64,000 bases of DNA, taken from positions 558,001 to 622,000 of the forward strand of contig NZ_PNJG02000001.1 in assembly GCF_003226895.2 (NCBI RefSeq). The letters run 5' to 3'. The stretch comes from Kocuria tytonis (GTDB lineage: Bacteria; Actinomycetota; Actinomycetes; Actinomycetales; Micrococcaceae). The notes under the pieces were generated by a model. That model was not told the origin of the DNA and did not search any database. It saw nothing but the letters and a program-made list of their open reading frames with translations. Below, one piece after another: positions 40,625 to 50,794 of the stretch. The position numbers and the translations under genes are program-made. Positions within the stretch are counted from its first letter, which is position 1. Every line of letters starts with the position of its first letter.

Positions 40625-43363
40625 GTGTCTTCTGACAGCAATCACCACATTTTGAGCGGGTTGACCAACAATCTCCAGGACGCGGACGCGCAGGAGACCC
40701 AGGAGTGGATCGAGTCCTTCGACGCCTTGATCCAGGCGCAGGGCACCGAGCGCGCGCAGTACGTGATGCGCGCGCTGCTGCAGCACGCGGGCACGCACTC
40801 CGTGGGTGTCCCGATGGTCACCACCTCGGACTACGTCAACACGATCCCCGTGGACCAGGAGCCCGAGTTCCCCGGCGACGAGGAGATCGAGCGTCGCTAC
40901 CGCGCGTTCCTGCGCTGGAACGCCGCCGTGATGGTCCACCGCGCGCAGCGCCCCGAGGTGGGCGTGGGCGGCCACATCTCGTCCTACGCCGGCGTGGCCA
41001 CCCTGTACGAAGTGGGCCTCAACCACTTCTTCCGCGGTCCGGAGCACCCCGGTGGCGGGGACCAGGTGTTCTTCCAGGGACACTCCTCCCCCGGCAACTA
41101 CGCGCGCGCCTACCTCGAGGGTCGGCTGACCGAGGAGCAGCTGGACGGGTTCCGTCAGGAGAAGACCGCGGCACCCGACGGCCTGCCGTCCTACCCGCAC
41201 CCGCGCTCCCTGCCCGACTTCTGGCAGTTCCCCACGGTCTCCATGGGCATCGGCCCCATGAACGCGATCTACCAGGCCCAGTTCAACCGCTACCTGCACA
41301 ACCGCGGCGTCAAGGACACCTCGGACCAGCACGTGTGGGCGTTCCTGGGCGACGGCGAGATGGACGAGCCCGAATCGCGCGGTGCCCTCCAGCTCGCCGC
41401 CAACGACAAGCTGGACAACCTCACGTTCGTGGTCAACTGCAACCTGCAGCGCCTGGACGGCCCGGTGCGCGGCAACGGCAAGATCATCCAGGAGCTCGAG
41501 GCGTTCTTCCGCGGTGCCGGGTGGAACGTGATCAAGGTCGTGTGGGGCCGCGAGTGGGATGCCCTGCTCGAGGCCGATCACACCGGTGAGCTGGTGCGGA
41601 TCATGAACGAGACGCTGGACGGCGACTACCAGACGTTCAAGGCCGAGTCCGGCGGGTTCGTCCGGGACCACTTCTTCGCCCGCTCCGCGGCCACCAAGGA
41701 ACTGGTCGCCGACTACACGGACGAGCAGATCTGGAACCTCAAGCGCGGGGCGCACGACTACAACAAGGTCTACGCGGCGTACAAGGCCGCCCTGGAGCAC
41801 AAGGGCCAGCCCACCGTGATCCTGGCGCAGGGCATCAAGGGCTACGGCCTCGGCCCGCACTTCGAGGCCCGCAACGCCACCCACCAGATGAAGAAGCTCA
41901 CCCTGGAGGACCTGAAGGCCTTCCGCGACCACCTGCGCATCCCGATCACGGACGAGCAGCTGGAGTCGGACCTCTACAACGCGCCCTACTACCACCCGGG
42001 CCCGGACTCCCCCGAGATCAAGTACCTCCTCGAGCGCCGCAAGGAGCTCGGCGGGTTCGTCCCGGACCGGCCGCACGCCCAGAAGGAGATCACCCTGCCC
42101 TCGGACCGGGCCTACGCGTCCGGCAAGAAGGGCTCGGGCAAGCAGCTGGCCGCCACCACCATGGCCTTCGTGCGCATCCTCAAGGACCTGATGCGGGAGA
42201 AGGACTTCGGGCACCGGATCGTGCCGATCGTGCCGGACGAGGCCCGCACGTTCGGCATGGACTCGTTCTTCCCGACGTCCAAGATCTACAACCCGAACGG
42301 GCAGAACTACCTCTCCGTGGACCGCGAGCTCATGCTCGCGTACAAGGAGTCCGCACAGGGCGTGATCCTGCACCCCGGGATCAACGAGGCCGGCGCCACC
42401 GCGGCGTTCACCGCGGCGGGCACCTCCTACGCCACGCACGGCGAGACCATGGTCCCGGTCTACATCTTCTACTCGATGTTCGGGTTCCAGCGCACCGGCG
42501 ACGAGTTCTGGGCGGCCGCGGACCAGATGGCCCGTGGTTTCGTGATCGGCGCCACCGCCGGGCGCACCACGCTGACCGGTGAGGGCCTGCAGCACGCGGA
42601 CGGGCACTCCCCCCTGCTGGCGGCCACCAACCCCGCCGTGATCCACTACGACCCCGCCTACGGCTACGAGATCGCGCACATCGTCAAGCGCGGCATCGAG
42701 CACATGTACGGCACCGGGGACGAGGACCACAACGTGATGTACTACCTCACGGTGTACAACGAGCCGATCCACCAGCCGGCGGAGCCGGAGAACGTGGACG
42801 TGGACGGGATCGTCAACGGCATCTACCTGCTCAAGCCCGCCGAGGCCGAGGGCCCCCGTGCCCAGCTGCTGGCCTCGGGCGTGGGTGTGCCCTGGGCCCT
42901 GGAGGCCCAGCGGATCCTGGCCGAGGAGTGGGGCGTCTCCGCGGACGTGTGGTCGGTGACCTCGTGGACGAACCTGCGCCGGGACGCCATGGCCGCCGAG
43001 CAGGACGCCTTCATGAATCCCGAGGCCGGCGCCCGCACGCCGTACATCACGCAGGCGCTGGCCGGCGCCACCGGCCCCGTGGTCGCCACCAGCGACTACG
43101 CCTCCCAGCTGCCGGACTCCGTGCGCCAGTACGTGCCGAACGACTGGGCGTCCCTGGGTGCGGACGGGTTCGGCTTCGCCGACACCCGCGCCGGCGCCCG
43201 CCGGTTCTTCACCATCGACGCGCACTCCATGGTGGTCCGCACCCTGGAGATGCTCGCCAAGCGCGGTGAGATCGACTGGTCCGCCCCTGCGGAGGCACTC
43301 ACCCGGTACGACCTGGCCAACCCCGCAGCCGGGCGCTCCGGCAACGCGGGGGGCGACGCCTGA
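40625..43363 (+). CDS. aceE: Pyruvate dehydrogenase E1 component (homodimeric)
   Basis: 912 residues with a GTG start at 40625, preceded by AGAGAGG. It is a thiamine-diphosphate transketolase-like protein with [19 protein letters not shown] (the GDG-x26-N ThDP/Mg site continuing to [11 protein letters not shown]), [20 protein letters not shown], and the central and C-terminal domains of the AceE (not PdhA/PdhB) type. It decarboxylates pyruvate and feeds acetyl-CoA directly upstream of the fatty-acid genes, a conserved actinobacterial order. It is followed by a strong terminator, so it is a separate transcript from fasR. Confidence 0.96.
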   Translation: MSSDSNHHILSGLTNNLQDADAQETQEWIESFDALIQAQGTERAQYVMRALLQHAGTHSVGVPMVTTSDYVNTIPVDQEPEFPGDEEIERRYRAFLRWNAAVMVHRAQRPEVGVGGHISSYAGVATLYEVGLNHFFRGPEHPGGGDQVFFQGHSSPGNYARAYLEGRLTEEQLDGFRQEKTAAPDGLPSYPHPRSLPDFWQFPTVSMGIGPMNAIYQAQFNRYLHNRGVKDTSDQHVWAFLGDGEMDEPESRGALQLAANDKLDNLTFVVNCNLQRLDGPVRGNGKIIQELEAFFRGAGWNVIKVVWGREWDALLEADHTGELVRIMNETLDGDYQTFKAESGGFVRDHFFARSAATKELVADYTDEQIWNLKRGAHDYNKVYAAYKAALEHKGQPTVILAQGIKGYGLGPHFEARNATHQMKKLTLEDLKAFRDHLRIPITDEQLESDLYNAPYYHPGPDSPEIKYLLERRKELGGFVPDRPHAQKEITLPSDRAYASGKKGSGKQLAATTMAFVRILKDLMREKDFGHRIVPIVPDEARTFGMDSFFPTSKIYNPNGQNYLSVDRELMLAYKESAQGVILHPGINEAGATAAFTAAGTSYATHGETMVPVYIFYSMFGFQRTGDEFWAAADQMARGFVIGATAGRTTLTGEGLQHADGHSPLLAATNPAVIHYDPAYGYEIAHIVKRGIEHMYGTGDEDHNVMYYLTVYNEPIHQPAEPENVDVDGIVNGIYLLKPAEAEGPRAQLLASGVGVPWALEAQRILAEEWGVSADVWSVTSWTNLRRDAMAAEQDAFMNPEAGARTPYITQALAGATGPVVATSDYASQLPDSVRQYVPNDWASLGADGFGFADTRAGARRFFTIDAHSMVVRTLEMLAKRGEIDWSAPAEALTRYDLANPAAGRSGNAGGDA

Positions 43364-43403
43364 CGCCGCGTCCGCACCGGCCCGCACCCCAGGCGGGTTC
43401 CAG

Positions 43404-43446
43404 CGATCCCCGCAACACCCTGAATTCCAGGGAGTTGCGGGGATCG
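43404..43446 (+). terminator. Terminator of aceE
   Basis: A 13-bp stem, cgatccccgcaac (43404-43416) with gttgcggggatcg (43434-43446). An inner ccctg/cagggt-type stem encloses the aatt loop. This large hairpin lies 40 bp after the aceE stop. Confidence 0.8.
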
Positions 43447-43572
43447 TGTCGTCAGATGAGTTAAAGGTGGCGTTTTTCGAGGCGCGGGGGCGGCGTCGTC
43501 ACGGCACGGGAGCCGCGCGGGTGCCGGCGGCCGCCCCCGAACGGCTCGGCGCCCATCGACTACCCTCGACTC

Positions 43573-44808
43573 ATGCCCACCGACGCCTCCGGGTCCCCAC
43601 CCCGCAAAGCACGCTCCACGCGCCGGGTGACCTGGCCGCTGCGCAGCCGGCAGCAGGGCACCCCGCACCCCAGGACGCTGGAGCACCTCAGGGCCAATCT
43701 CGGGCAGGTCTCCACGGTGGCGGTGCAGCGGCTGGGGACGTCCCTGCCGTGGTTCGACGAGCTGCGCCCCGACGAGCGCTCCGAACTGGGACTGCTCGCC
43801 CAGCGCGGCATCGCCTCCTTCGTGCGCTGGTACGAGAACCCCCAGGAACCGGTGTGGGTGCTCACCGAGATCTTCGGACAGGCTCCCACGGAACTCACCC
43901 GGTCCATCACGCTGCAGAACGCGCTGCAGGTGCTGCGCATCGTGGTGGACGTGGTGGAGGAGAAGGTCCCGGAACTGGCCCAGCACAACGACGAGGTGGC
44001 CCTGCGCGAGGCCGTCCTGCGGTTCTCCCGGGAAGTCGCGTTCGCGGCGGCGGACGTCTACGCCAAGGCCGCCGAGAACCGCGGTTCGTGGGACGCGCGG
44101 CTGGAGTCCCTGGTGGTGGACGGGATCCTGCGCGGTGACCACTCGGACTCCCTGCGCTCACGGGTGTCCGCGCTGGGGTGGACGGACCAGGCGGACGTGA
44201 CCGTGATGGTGGGGCGCGCGCCCGCCACCACCGGACCGGCCGGCGTGGAACGCATCCGGAGGGCGGTCGAGCGGCACGCGGCCGAGTGCCTCGTGGCCAT
44301 CCAGACGGACCGGCTCGTCCTCGTGCTCGGGGGCCTCAGGGACCAGACGCGGTCACTGGGCAGACTCGCGGCCGTCTTCGGGGACGGACCCGTGGTCCAC
44401 GGCCCCCCGGTCGACTCCGTGTTCGAGGCCAAGCACTCGGCGGACCGGGCCAACGCGGGGCTGCGGGCGGCGTCGGCGTGGCCCCGGGCGCCTCGCCCCA
44501 CGCCCTCGGAGGACCTGTGGCCCGAGCGGGCCGTCAACGGGGATCCACTGGCACTCAGCGCCATGGTCGACGCCGTGTGGGAACCGCTGTCCGCGTCCTC
44601 CACCGGACTGGTGGACACCCTCACCACCTACCTCAGTGTGGGGCACTCGCTCGAGGCCACGGCGCGCGAACTGTTCGTGCACGCCAACACCGTGCGGTAC
44701 CGGCTGCGCCGCGTCAGTGACATCACGGGGTGGGATCCGCTGCTGCCCCGCGACGCGTTCGTCCTGCACTGCGCGATCCTCGCGGGCAGGCTGCACCGGG
44801 ACGCATGA
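43573..44808 (+). CDS. fasR: PucR-type transcriptional regulator of fatty-acid synthesis (FasR-like)
   Basis: 411 residues from the ATG at 43573. There is no N-terminal HTH; the DNA-binding helix-turn-helix is at the C-terminus in the PucR manner (SVGHSLEATARELFVHANTV, then RYRLRRVSDITGWD). The middle is a GGDEF-like/CdaR sensor domain (EAVLRFSREVAFAAADVYAK). The position immediately upstream of fabD-fabH-acpP-fabF is that of Streptomyces FasR, an activator of this operon. It is preceded by the aceE terminator and its own promoter region. Confidence 0.92.
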   Translation: MPTDASGSPPRKARSTRRVTWPLRSRQQGTPHPRTLEHLRANLGQVSTVAVQRLGTSLPWFDELRPDERSELGLLAQRGIASFVRWYENPQEPVWVLTEIFGQAPTELTRSITLQNALQVLRIVVDVVEEKVPELAQHNDEVALREAVLRFSREVAFAAADVYAKAAENRGSWDARLESLVVDGILRGDHSDSLRSRVSALGWTDQADVTVMVGRAPATTGPAGVERIRRAVERHAAECLVAIQTDRLVLVLGGLRDQTRSLGRLAAVFGDGPVVHGPPVDSVFEAKHSADRANAGLRAASAWPRAPRPTPSEDLWPERAVNGDPLALSAMVDAVWEPLSASSTGLVDTLTTYLSVGHSLEATARELFVHANTVRYRLRRVSDITGWDPLLPRDAFVLHCAILAGRLHRDA

Positions 44809-44820
44809 CATGCTCTTGTA

Positions 44821-44859
44821 GGGAAGCCACAAACTGCATCCACCGGCTTGGTGGCTCCC
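44821..44859 (+). promoter_or_regulatory. Inverted repeat upstream of fabD, possible FasR site or attenuator
   Basis: gggaagccac (44821-44830) pairs with gtggctccc (44851-44859) except for one bulged base. It lies between fasR and fabD, 40 bp before the fabD GTG. Confidence 0.45.
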
Positions 44860-44899
44860 GCTAACCCCCTGCACCGCTCGCACTTGGTGGAATGTACAG

Positions 44900-45811
44900 G
44901 TGATTGCAGTCGTCTGCCCCGGTCAGGGGTCACAGAAACCAGGATTCCTCACCCAGTGGATGGACGTCGACGGGGTGCCGGAGCACCTCGCGCGGCTGTC
45001 GGACGCCGCCGGGCTGGACCTCGTGCACCACGGCACCGAGGCCGACGAGGAGACCATCAAGGACACCGCGGTGGCCCAGCCGCTCATCGTGGCCGCGGGC
45101 CTGGTCGCCGGCAGGCTCCTCGCACCGCAGCTGGAGGGACGCTCCGACGTGGTCTTCGCCGGCCACTCGGTCGGGGAGATCACGGCCGCCGCGCTCTCGG
45201 GTGTGCTGAGCGAGGCCGAAGCCATGCGCTTCGTGCGGGTCCGTGCCACGGAGATGGCCCGCGCCGCCGCGGCCACCCCCACGGGCATGGCGGCGATCCT
45301 GGGCGGCACGCCGGACGACGTCGCCGCGGCCGTCGCAGCGGTGGGTGCCACCGCGGCGAACGCCAACGGCGGCGGCCAGGTGGTCGCCGCTGGAACGCTC
45401 GAGCAGCTGGCCGCCCTCGCCGAGAACCCACCGGCCCGCGCCAAGGTCGTGCAGCTCAAGGTGGCCGGCGCCTTCCACACCGAGCACATGGCGCCCGCGC
45501 TGCAGCCGTTGCGCGAGCTTGTGCCGCAGCTGTCCCCGCGGGACCCGGTGCAGCCCCTGCTCACCAACTTCGACGGCTCGCGGCTGACGAGCGGCGGCGC
45601 GGTCCTGGAATCGCTCGTGGAACAGGTGTGCCGCCCGGTGCGCTGGGACGCCTGCATGGCCACGCTCGCGGAGCTGGAGGTCACCCGCGTCGTGGAGCTG
45701 CCCCCCGCCGGGACGCTGGTGGGACTCGCCAAGCGCGGTCTCAAGGGTGTGCCCGCCGTGGCCGTCAACACCCCCGAGGACCTGCAGGGCGTGCGGAGTA
45801 CGCTGAACTGA
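44900..45811 (+). CDS. fabD: Malonyl-CoA:ACP transacylase
   Basis: 303 residues with a GTG start at 44900 (MIAVVCPGQGSQKPGFL). GQGSQ oxyanion loop, nucleophile Ser in VFAGHSVGEITAAALSG, conserved Arg in RFVRVRATEM, and catalytic His in VAGAFHTEHM. It loads malonyl onto ACP for the FAS II cycle. It is the first structural gene of the fabD-fabH-acpP-fabF operon. Little leader lies between the upstream inverted repeat and the GTG. Confidence 0.96.
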   Translation: MIAVVCPGQGSQKPGFLTQWMDVDGVPEHLARLSDAAGLDLVHHGTEADEETIKDTAVAQPLIVAAGLVAGRLLAPQLEGRSDVVFAGHSVGEITAAALSGVLSEAEAMRFVRVRATEMARAAAATPTGMAAILGGTPDDVAAAVAAVGATAANANGGGQVVAAGTLEQLAALAENPPARAKVVQLKVAGAFHTEHMAPALQPLRELVPQLSPRDPVQPLLTNFDGSRLTSGGAVLESLVEQVCRPVRWDACMATLAELEVTRVVELPPAGTLVGLAKRGLKGVPAVAVNTPEDLQGVRSTLN

Positions 45812-45871
45812 GAGGGTCACGCACCCGCAACGCCCGCTGAGATCTGCATCCAGGTAAGGAGTCGGCCTTCC

Positions 45872-46939
45872 GTGGCGACCATCAAACAGAACATTCCCAA
45901 CGCCCACACGCGGATTCTCGGCATCGGGGCCTACCGCCCCTCCGAGATCGTCACGAACGACGACGTCTGCCAATGGATAGAGTCCTCCGACGAGTGGATC
46001 GTCAAGCGCACGGGCATCCACACGCGGCACCGCGCTCCCGCGGACGTCTCCGTGCTGGACATGGCCGAGCACGCGGCCCGTGAGGCGCTCTCGGACGCCG
46101 GCATCACCGGCGAGCAGCTGAGCACCATCATCGTGTCCACGGTGACCTTCCCGTACCTCACCCCCTCCCTGGCCGCGAATCTCGCGGACCGGCTCGGGGC
46201 CACGCCGGCGGCCGCCTACGACATTTCTGCGGCGTGCGCGGGCTACTGCTACGGCGTGGCGCAGGCCGACGCCCTCGTCCGTTCCGGTGACTCCACCAAC
46301 GTGCTGGTCATCGGGGTGGAGAAGCTCTCCGACGTCATCGACAACTCGGAGCGCTCCATCTCGTTCCTGCTCGGCGACGGCGCCGGTGCGGTGGTCATCG
46401 GCCCGTCGGACGTGCCCGGCATCGGTCCCTCCGTGTGGGGCTCCGACGGTTCCAAGTGGGATGCCATCCGGATGACGCACCCGCTCACGGACATCCGCAG
46501 GGTCGAGCGCGGCGGGCAGCGCACGTTCGCCAAGGACCTCGTGGACCCGGAGACCGGTGAGATGGCCCCGGACGCCACCATGTGGCCCACCCTGCGCCAG
46601 GACGGGCAGACGGTCTTCCGCTGGGCGTCGTGGGAGGGCGCCCGCGTGGCCCAGGAGGCCCTCGATGCGGCCGGTCTGGCCCCGGAGGACCTCGCCGCCT
46701 TCGTCCCGCACCAGGCGAACATGCGCATCATCGACCAGATGGCCAAGGTGCTCAAGCTGCCCGACTCGGTGCTCGTCGCCCGGGACATCGCGGAGGCCGG
46801 GAACACCTCCGCCGCGTCCATTCCCCTGGCCACCCACCGGCTGCTCGCGGAGCACCCGGAACTGTCCGGGAAGCCCTCCCTGCAGATCGGTTTCGGGGCC
46901 GGTCTGGTGTACGGCGCCCAAGTGGTGCTGCTGCCCTGA
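45872..46939 (+). CDS. fabH: Beta-ketoacyl-ACP synthase III
   Basis: 355 residues with a GTG start at 45872; TAAGGAG lies about 10 bases upstream. Cys-His-Asn triad: Cys in AYDISAACAGYCYG, His in FVPHQANMRI, Asn in EAGNTSAAS. FabH primes fatty-acid synthesis from acyl-CoA and malonyl-ACP; in this group it prefers branched primers. It is followed by a 150-bp gap before acpP. Confidence 0.95.
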   Translation: MATIKQNIPNAHTRILGIGAYRPSEIVTNDDVCQWIESSDEWIVKRTGIHTRHRAPADVSVLDMAEHAAREALSDAGITGEQLSTIIVSTVTFPYLTPSLAANLADRLGATPAAAYDISAACAGYCYGVAQADALVRSGDSTNVLVIGVEKLSDVIDNSERSISFLLGDGAGAVVIGPSDVPGIGPSVWGSDGSKWDAIRMTHPLTDIRRVERGGQRTFAKDLVDPETGEMAPDATMWPTLRQDGQTVFRWASWEGARVAQEALDAAGLAPEDLAAFVPHQANMRIIDQMAKVLKLPDSVLVARDIAEAGNTSAASIPLATHRLLAEHPELSGKPSLQIGFGAGLVYGAQVVLLP

Positions 46940-47090
46940 CCCTCCCCCGCGGGTGTCGTAGGGTTAGACCGCACACCTCTTGTCCACGGAGCGGCCCGAG
47001 TGATCGGGCGGCCCGCACGGGGGTTCTTCCGAAGCCCCGTGGTCACTGAGTACGGTCGCGTTGCGCGACCATGATGAAAGGAAGCCGATT

Positions 47091-47336
47091 ATGGCGAGCA
47101 AAGACGAGATCCTGGCCGGTCTGGCAGAAATCGTGAACGAGGAGACCGGCCTCGAGACCGAGGCCGTGCAGCTCGACAAGTCCTTCACGGAGGACCTCGA
47201 CATCGACTCGATCTCCATGATGACCATCGTGGTCAACGCGGAGGAGAAGTTCGACGTCACCATTCCCGACGAAGAGGTCAAGAACCTCAAGACCGTCGAG
47301 GACGCCGTCAACTTCATCGACAACGCCCAGGCCTGA
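47091..47336 (+). CDS. acpP: Acyl carrier protein
   Basis: 81 residues from the ATG at 47091, with AAAGGAAG upstream; a 10-codon in-frame extension is unlikely. The phosphopantetheine attachment Ser is S40 in DLDIDSISMM, inside the typical four-helix acidic ACP. It carries the growing chain in FAS II. It has its own 150-bp upstream region and a large hairpin downstream, so it is probably made in excess over its neighbours. Confidence 0.96.
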   Translation: MASKDEILAGLAEIVNEETGLETEAVQLDKSFTEDLDIDSISMMTIVVNAEEKFDVTIPDEEVKNLKTVEDAVNFIDNAQA

Positions 47337-47346
47337 TGCCCTGGCG

Positions 47347-47386
47347 GGTGGTGGCGTGCTCCCGGTCCCGGGAGCACGCCACCACC
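47347..47386 (+). terminator. Perfect 18-bp hairpin between acpP and fabF (attenuator or partial terminator)
   Basis: The arm 47347-47364 pairs perfectly with 47369-47386, leaving a 4-base loop. It starts 11 bases after the acpP stop and lacks a T-run, suggesting processing, stability or partial termination. Confidence 0.8.
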
Positions 47387-47457
47387 GTCACACCAGGTGG
47401 ACCGCGCCCAGCGGCTCCTGGCACACCTGCGATTTCGGACACGAGGAAGTGCAGAAC

Positions 47458-48720
47458 ATGTCCCGCAAAGTAGTGGTCACCGGACTGGGTGCCATCACAC
47501 CCATCGGCGAGAACGTCCAGGAGACCTGGAAGAACGCCCTGAAGGGCGTCTCGGGCGTCCACGCCCTCGAACAGGACTGGGTCGAGAAGTACGACCTCCC
47601 CGTCCGCATCGGTGCCCTGTCCCCCAAACCCGCGGAGGACGTCGTCTCCCGGGTGCAGGCCAAGCGGCTGGACCCGTCCGGGCAGCTGTCCGTGGCCGCT
47701 GCACGTGAGGCGTGGACGGATGCCGGTTTCTCCGGGCGCGACGCCGACAGCAGCGACGAGGTGGACCCCACCCGCCTGGGCGTGGCCTTCGGCACCGGCA
47801 TCGGCGGGGTGTGGACCCTCCTCGACGCGTGGGACACCCTGCTCGAAAAGGGCCCGCGCCGCGTCAAGCCCATGACCGTGCCCATGCTCATGCCCAACGG
47901 CAACGCCTCCTCCGTGAGCATGGAGTTCAAGGCCCGGGCCTGCGCCATCACCCCGGTCTCCGCGTGCGCGTCCGGCACCGAGGCGTTCTACCAGGGCCTG
48001 AACATCATCCGCTCGGGCAAGGCGGACGTGGTGATCGTGGGCGGCGCGGAGAGCGCGATCCATCCCATGACCATTGCCGCGTTCAACTCCATGCAGGCGC
48101 TGTCCCGCCGCAACGACGAGCCCGAGCGCGCCTCCCGCCCCTTCGACGTGGACCGCGACGGCTTCGTCATGGGTGAGGGTGCCGGGGCCGTGATCCTCGA
48201 GTCCGAGGAGCACGCCCGGGCCCGCGGTGCGCGGATCTACGCCGAACTGGCGGGGGCCGGCCTCAGCGCCGACGCCCACCACATCACCGCCCCCGCCACC
48301 GGTGCGGACGGCGGCCCGGCGCGGGCCCTGCGCGAGGCCATGGTCTCCGGGGACATCGCCCCCTCCGAGATCAAGCACGTGAATGCGCACGCCACCTCCA
48401 CTCCGGTGGGTGACGTGCCCGAGGCCGGGGCCCTGCGCGCCGCGTTCGGTGATGCCGTGGACGAGATGGCCGTCTCCGCCACCAAGTCCATGACCGGTCA
48501 CCTGCTCGGCGGTTCCGGAGCCGTGGAGGGGGTGCTGGCCGTCCTGGCGCTCACCGAACGGGTGGCCCCCTGCACCATCAACCTGGAGAACCAGGATCCG
48601 CGGATCGACCTCGACGTGGTGACCACGGCCCGCGAGCTGCCCTCCGGGGACATGGTGGCCATCTCCAACTCGTTCGGGTTCGGCGGGCACAACTCGGTGG
48701 CGGCGTTCCGGTCCCTGTGA
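47458..48720 (+). CDS. fabF: Beta-ketoacyl-ACP synthase II
   Basis: 420 residues from the ATG at 47458 (MSRKVVVTGLGAITPIGENV), with GAGGAAG upstream. KAS II triad: Cys in VSACASGTEAF, His in VNAHATSTPVGD, and His in TKSMTGHLLGGSGA; terminal ISNSFGFGGHN. It elongates acyl-ACP by two carbons. It is the last gene of the FAS II operon and is followed by a hairpin terminator. Confidence 0.96.
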   Translation: MSRKVVVTGLGAITPIGENVQETWKNALKGVSGVHALEQDWVEKYDLPVRIGALSPKPAEDVVSRVQAKRLDPSGQLSVAAAREAWTDAGFSGRDADSSDEVDPTRLGVAFGTGIGGVWTLLDAWDTLLEKGPRRVKPMTVPMLMPNGNASSVSMEFKARACAITPVSACASGTEAFYQGLNIIRSGKADVVIVGGAESAIHPMTIAAFNSMQALSRRNDEPERASRPFDVDRDGFVMGEGAGAVILESEEHARARGARIYAELAGAGLSADAHHITAPATGADGGPARALREAMVSGDIAPSEIKHVNAHATSTPVGDVPEAGALRAAFGDAVDEMAVSATKSMTGHLLGGSGAVEGVLAVLALTERVAPCTINLENQDPRIDLDVVTTARELPSGDMVAISNSFGFGGHNSVAAFRSL

Positions 48721-48812
48721 CGGGCTCCCGTTTCTGAGCCGGTACGGTCCCGGAACGCGTGTCCCGCGGCAGCGGCCACCGGCCGGGGGCGGATCGGACC
48801 ACGGCCGGACAC

Positions 48813-48860
48813 GAAGAACCCCGGTGGACCCCCCTCGCGGACGGTCAACCGGGGTTCTTC
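48813..48860 (+). terminator. Terminator of the fas operon
   Basis: A 13-bp stem, gaagaaccccggt (48813-48825) with accggggttcttc (48848-48860), and a 22-base loop. It faces the convergent DUF3145 gene and may serve both directions. Confidence 0.75.
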
Positions 48861-48991
48861 CACGTTCCAACGGCTCCGCGACGGATTCGGAGGGCTGCGT
48901 CGATCAGGGGGTCCCGCAGCACCGGCTCAGAACGGGAGCGGATCGGCGGACGGGTGTGCAGCGGCACGGGCCGCGGCCCGCACGAGGGAAC

Positions 48992-49495
48992 TCAGCCCAC
49001 GCGGTGCAACCACCGGACGGGCGCACCCTCGGCAGCGTGGCGGAAGGGCTCCAGTTCCTCGTCCCACGCCTCTCCCAGCGCGAGGGACAGTTCCGACACG
49101 ACCGCGGAGTGGTCCCCCCCGGATGCCTCGAAGGCGTAACGGATGCGGTCCTCGCTCACGCAGATGTTCCCCGCCACGTCCGTGGTCGCGTGGAAGATGC
49201 CGAGGTCCGGGGTGAACGACCAGCGGGAGCCGTCGCTGCCCTGGCTGGCGTTCTCCGTCACCTCGAAACGAACCCGCCCGAGGGTGCGCAGGGCGGAGGC
49301 CAGCAGGGCGCCGGTCCCGGCGCGACCGGACCATTCGAGTTCGGTCCGCACGCATCCGGGCTCGGCGTTCTGCGGGGTCCACTGCAGATCCGTCCGCCGG
49401 TGCGACACGGATTCCAGGGCCCACTGGATGTGTGGGCACAGCGCCCTCGGGGCGCAGTGCACGTACAGCACTCCGCGCGTGGTGGGTGAAGACAT
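48992..49495 (-). CDS. DUF3145 family protein
   Basis: 167 residues starting MSSPTTRGVLYVHCAPRALC. The DUF3145 signature blocks are VHCAPRALCPHIQWAL, CVRTELEWSGRAGTGALLAS, RFEVTENAS and LGEAWDEELEPFRHAAEG. The family is restricted to actinobacteria, and the gene is almost always at this place, downstream of fabF and convergent with it. The function is unknown; there is no signal peptide. No ribosome-binding site better than GGAGGAGCAGGCT is needed; that sequence lies just upstream of the ATG at 49495. Confidence 0.93.
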   Translation of the reverse strand: MSSPTTRGVLYVHCAPRALCPHIQWALESVSHRRTDLQWTPQNAEPGCVRTELEWSGRAGTGALLASALRTLGRVRFEVTENASQGSDGSRWSFTPDLGIFHATTDVAGNICVSEDRIRYAFEASGGDHSAVVSELSLALGEAWDEELEPFRHAAEGAPVRWLHRVG

Positions 49496-49699
49496 AGCCT
49501 GCTCCTCCGTCGTGTAGGTACGTCTTCCCCAACGTCCTGCCCGGAGGGCCTGGTGGCTCTCGCCCTGCGCCGATGTGAAATTTAATGGTCTGACCGGGCA
49601 CGCCCCGCGGATTCGAGGCCGCGGGAATGCCCTCGTTCGGTCTCATTGTCCAGCAGGCACCCCCCACGGTCAACCCGCGCACTGCTCACGGGTGATTTG

Positions 49700-50794
49700 T
49701 CAAGCGCGCGGGTGCGCCTGGGAGTACGCACGCCTGATCCGCTCCACCGAGACGTGGGTGTAGATCTGGGTGGTGGCCACGGTGGCGTGGCCCAGCAGCT
49801 CCTGGACCGTCCGCAGGTCCGCGCCGCCGTCCAGGAGGTGCGTGGCAGCACTGTGGCGCAGGCTGTGGGGCCCCCGAGCGCTGGTGTCCGGGATGCTCCC
49901 CAGTGCGGCGGCCACCACGCGTCGGGCCACCCGTGCGTCGATCCGTGCGCCCCTGGCGCCCACGAACACGGCGTCCCCCGCGTCGGCCCCGGCGAGCACC
50001 GCGCGCCGGTGGCCCCACAGGGCGAGTGCCTCGCCGGCCCGGTCCCCGTAGGGCACCCTGCGCTGCTTGTTCCCCTTGCCCGTCACGGTGAGGACGTGGT
50101 CGGTGGGATCCACGTGCGCGCGATCCAGGGACACGAGTTCGCCGATCCGGGCACCCGTGGCATACAGCAGTTCCACGAGGGCCCAGTCGCGTGCCGCGAG
50201 CGCGGCACCGCGCTTCTCCTCGTGCTCCCCCAGCGCGTGGTCGGCGAGCCCGTCCAGCATGTCGCCCAGCGCGGCGGCACCCACCACGTCCGGCAGGTGA
50301 CGGGCCGGGCGCGGGCCGCGCAGCCCGGCCGCGGGGTCGTGCCGCAGGCCCTGGGTGTCCACGGCCCACCGGAAGAACGTGTGGACGGCCGCAATTCCCC
50401 GGGACACCGAGCTGCGGGCGAGACCTCGCTCGTGACGCCGGGCGAGCCAGCCGCGCAGGGCATCGCGGTCCAGGAGGTCCGGGGCGTCGATCCCGTTCTC
50501 CTGCATCCAGTGCGAGAGGTCCAGGACGTCGGCCACGTACGAACGCACGGTGTGCTCGCTGCGGGAGCGCTCCAGACCCAGGTGCGCGCGGAATTCCGGG
50601 ACGTAGCGCGCCAGGGGCCCGGGCAGGGCATCGTCACCCACCCCGTCCCCCACCGCGTCGTGCTCCTCGGTCGTGCCACGCGGAGCGGGCGACGCCGCCG
50701 CGGCGCCCACCGCGGTTCGGGTGCGGTGATGAATCCCCGCGGTGCAGGCGGTGTCAGCGCTGCGCGCCGGTATGACCTCGCTCCGTTCGCCCAT
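49700..50794 (-). CDS. xerC: Tyrosine recombinase XerC
   Basis: Up to 364 residues. The SAM-like N-terminal core begins at about residue 60 ([20 protein letters not shown]); the first 55 residues are poorly conserved and overlap the 3' end of dprA by 41 bases. A GTG near 50660 is a plausible shorter start. The catalytic residues are visible: Arg in [13 protein letters not shown], Lys in [10 protein letters not shown], His-x-x-Arg in [13 protein letters not shown], His in [14 protein letters not shown], and the Tyr in the same block. It resolves chromosome dimers at dif with XerD. It is the last gene of the yifB-dprA-xerC unit. Confidence 0.93.
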   Translation of the reverse strand: MGERSEVIPARSADTACTAGIHHRTRTAVGAAAASPAPRGTTEEHDAVGDGVGDDALPGPLARYVPEFRAHLGLERSRSEHTVRSYVADVLDLSHWMQENGIDAPDLLDRDALRGWLARRHERGLARSSVSRGIAAVHTFFRWAVDTQGLRHDPAAGLRGPRPARHLPDVVGAAALGDMLDGLADHALGEHEEKRGAALAARDWALVELLYATGARIGELVSLDRAHVDPTDHVLTVTGKGNKQRRVPYGDRAGEALALWGHRRAVLAGADAGDAVFVGARGARIDARVARRVVAAALGSIPDTSARGPHSLRHSAATHLLDGGADLRTVQELLGHATVATTQIYTHVSVERIRRAYSQAHPRA

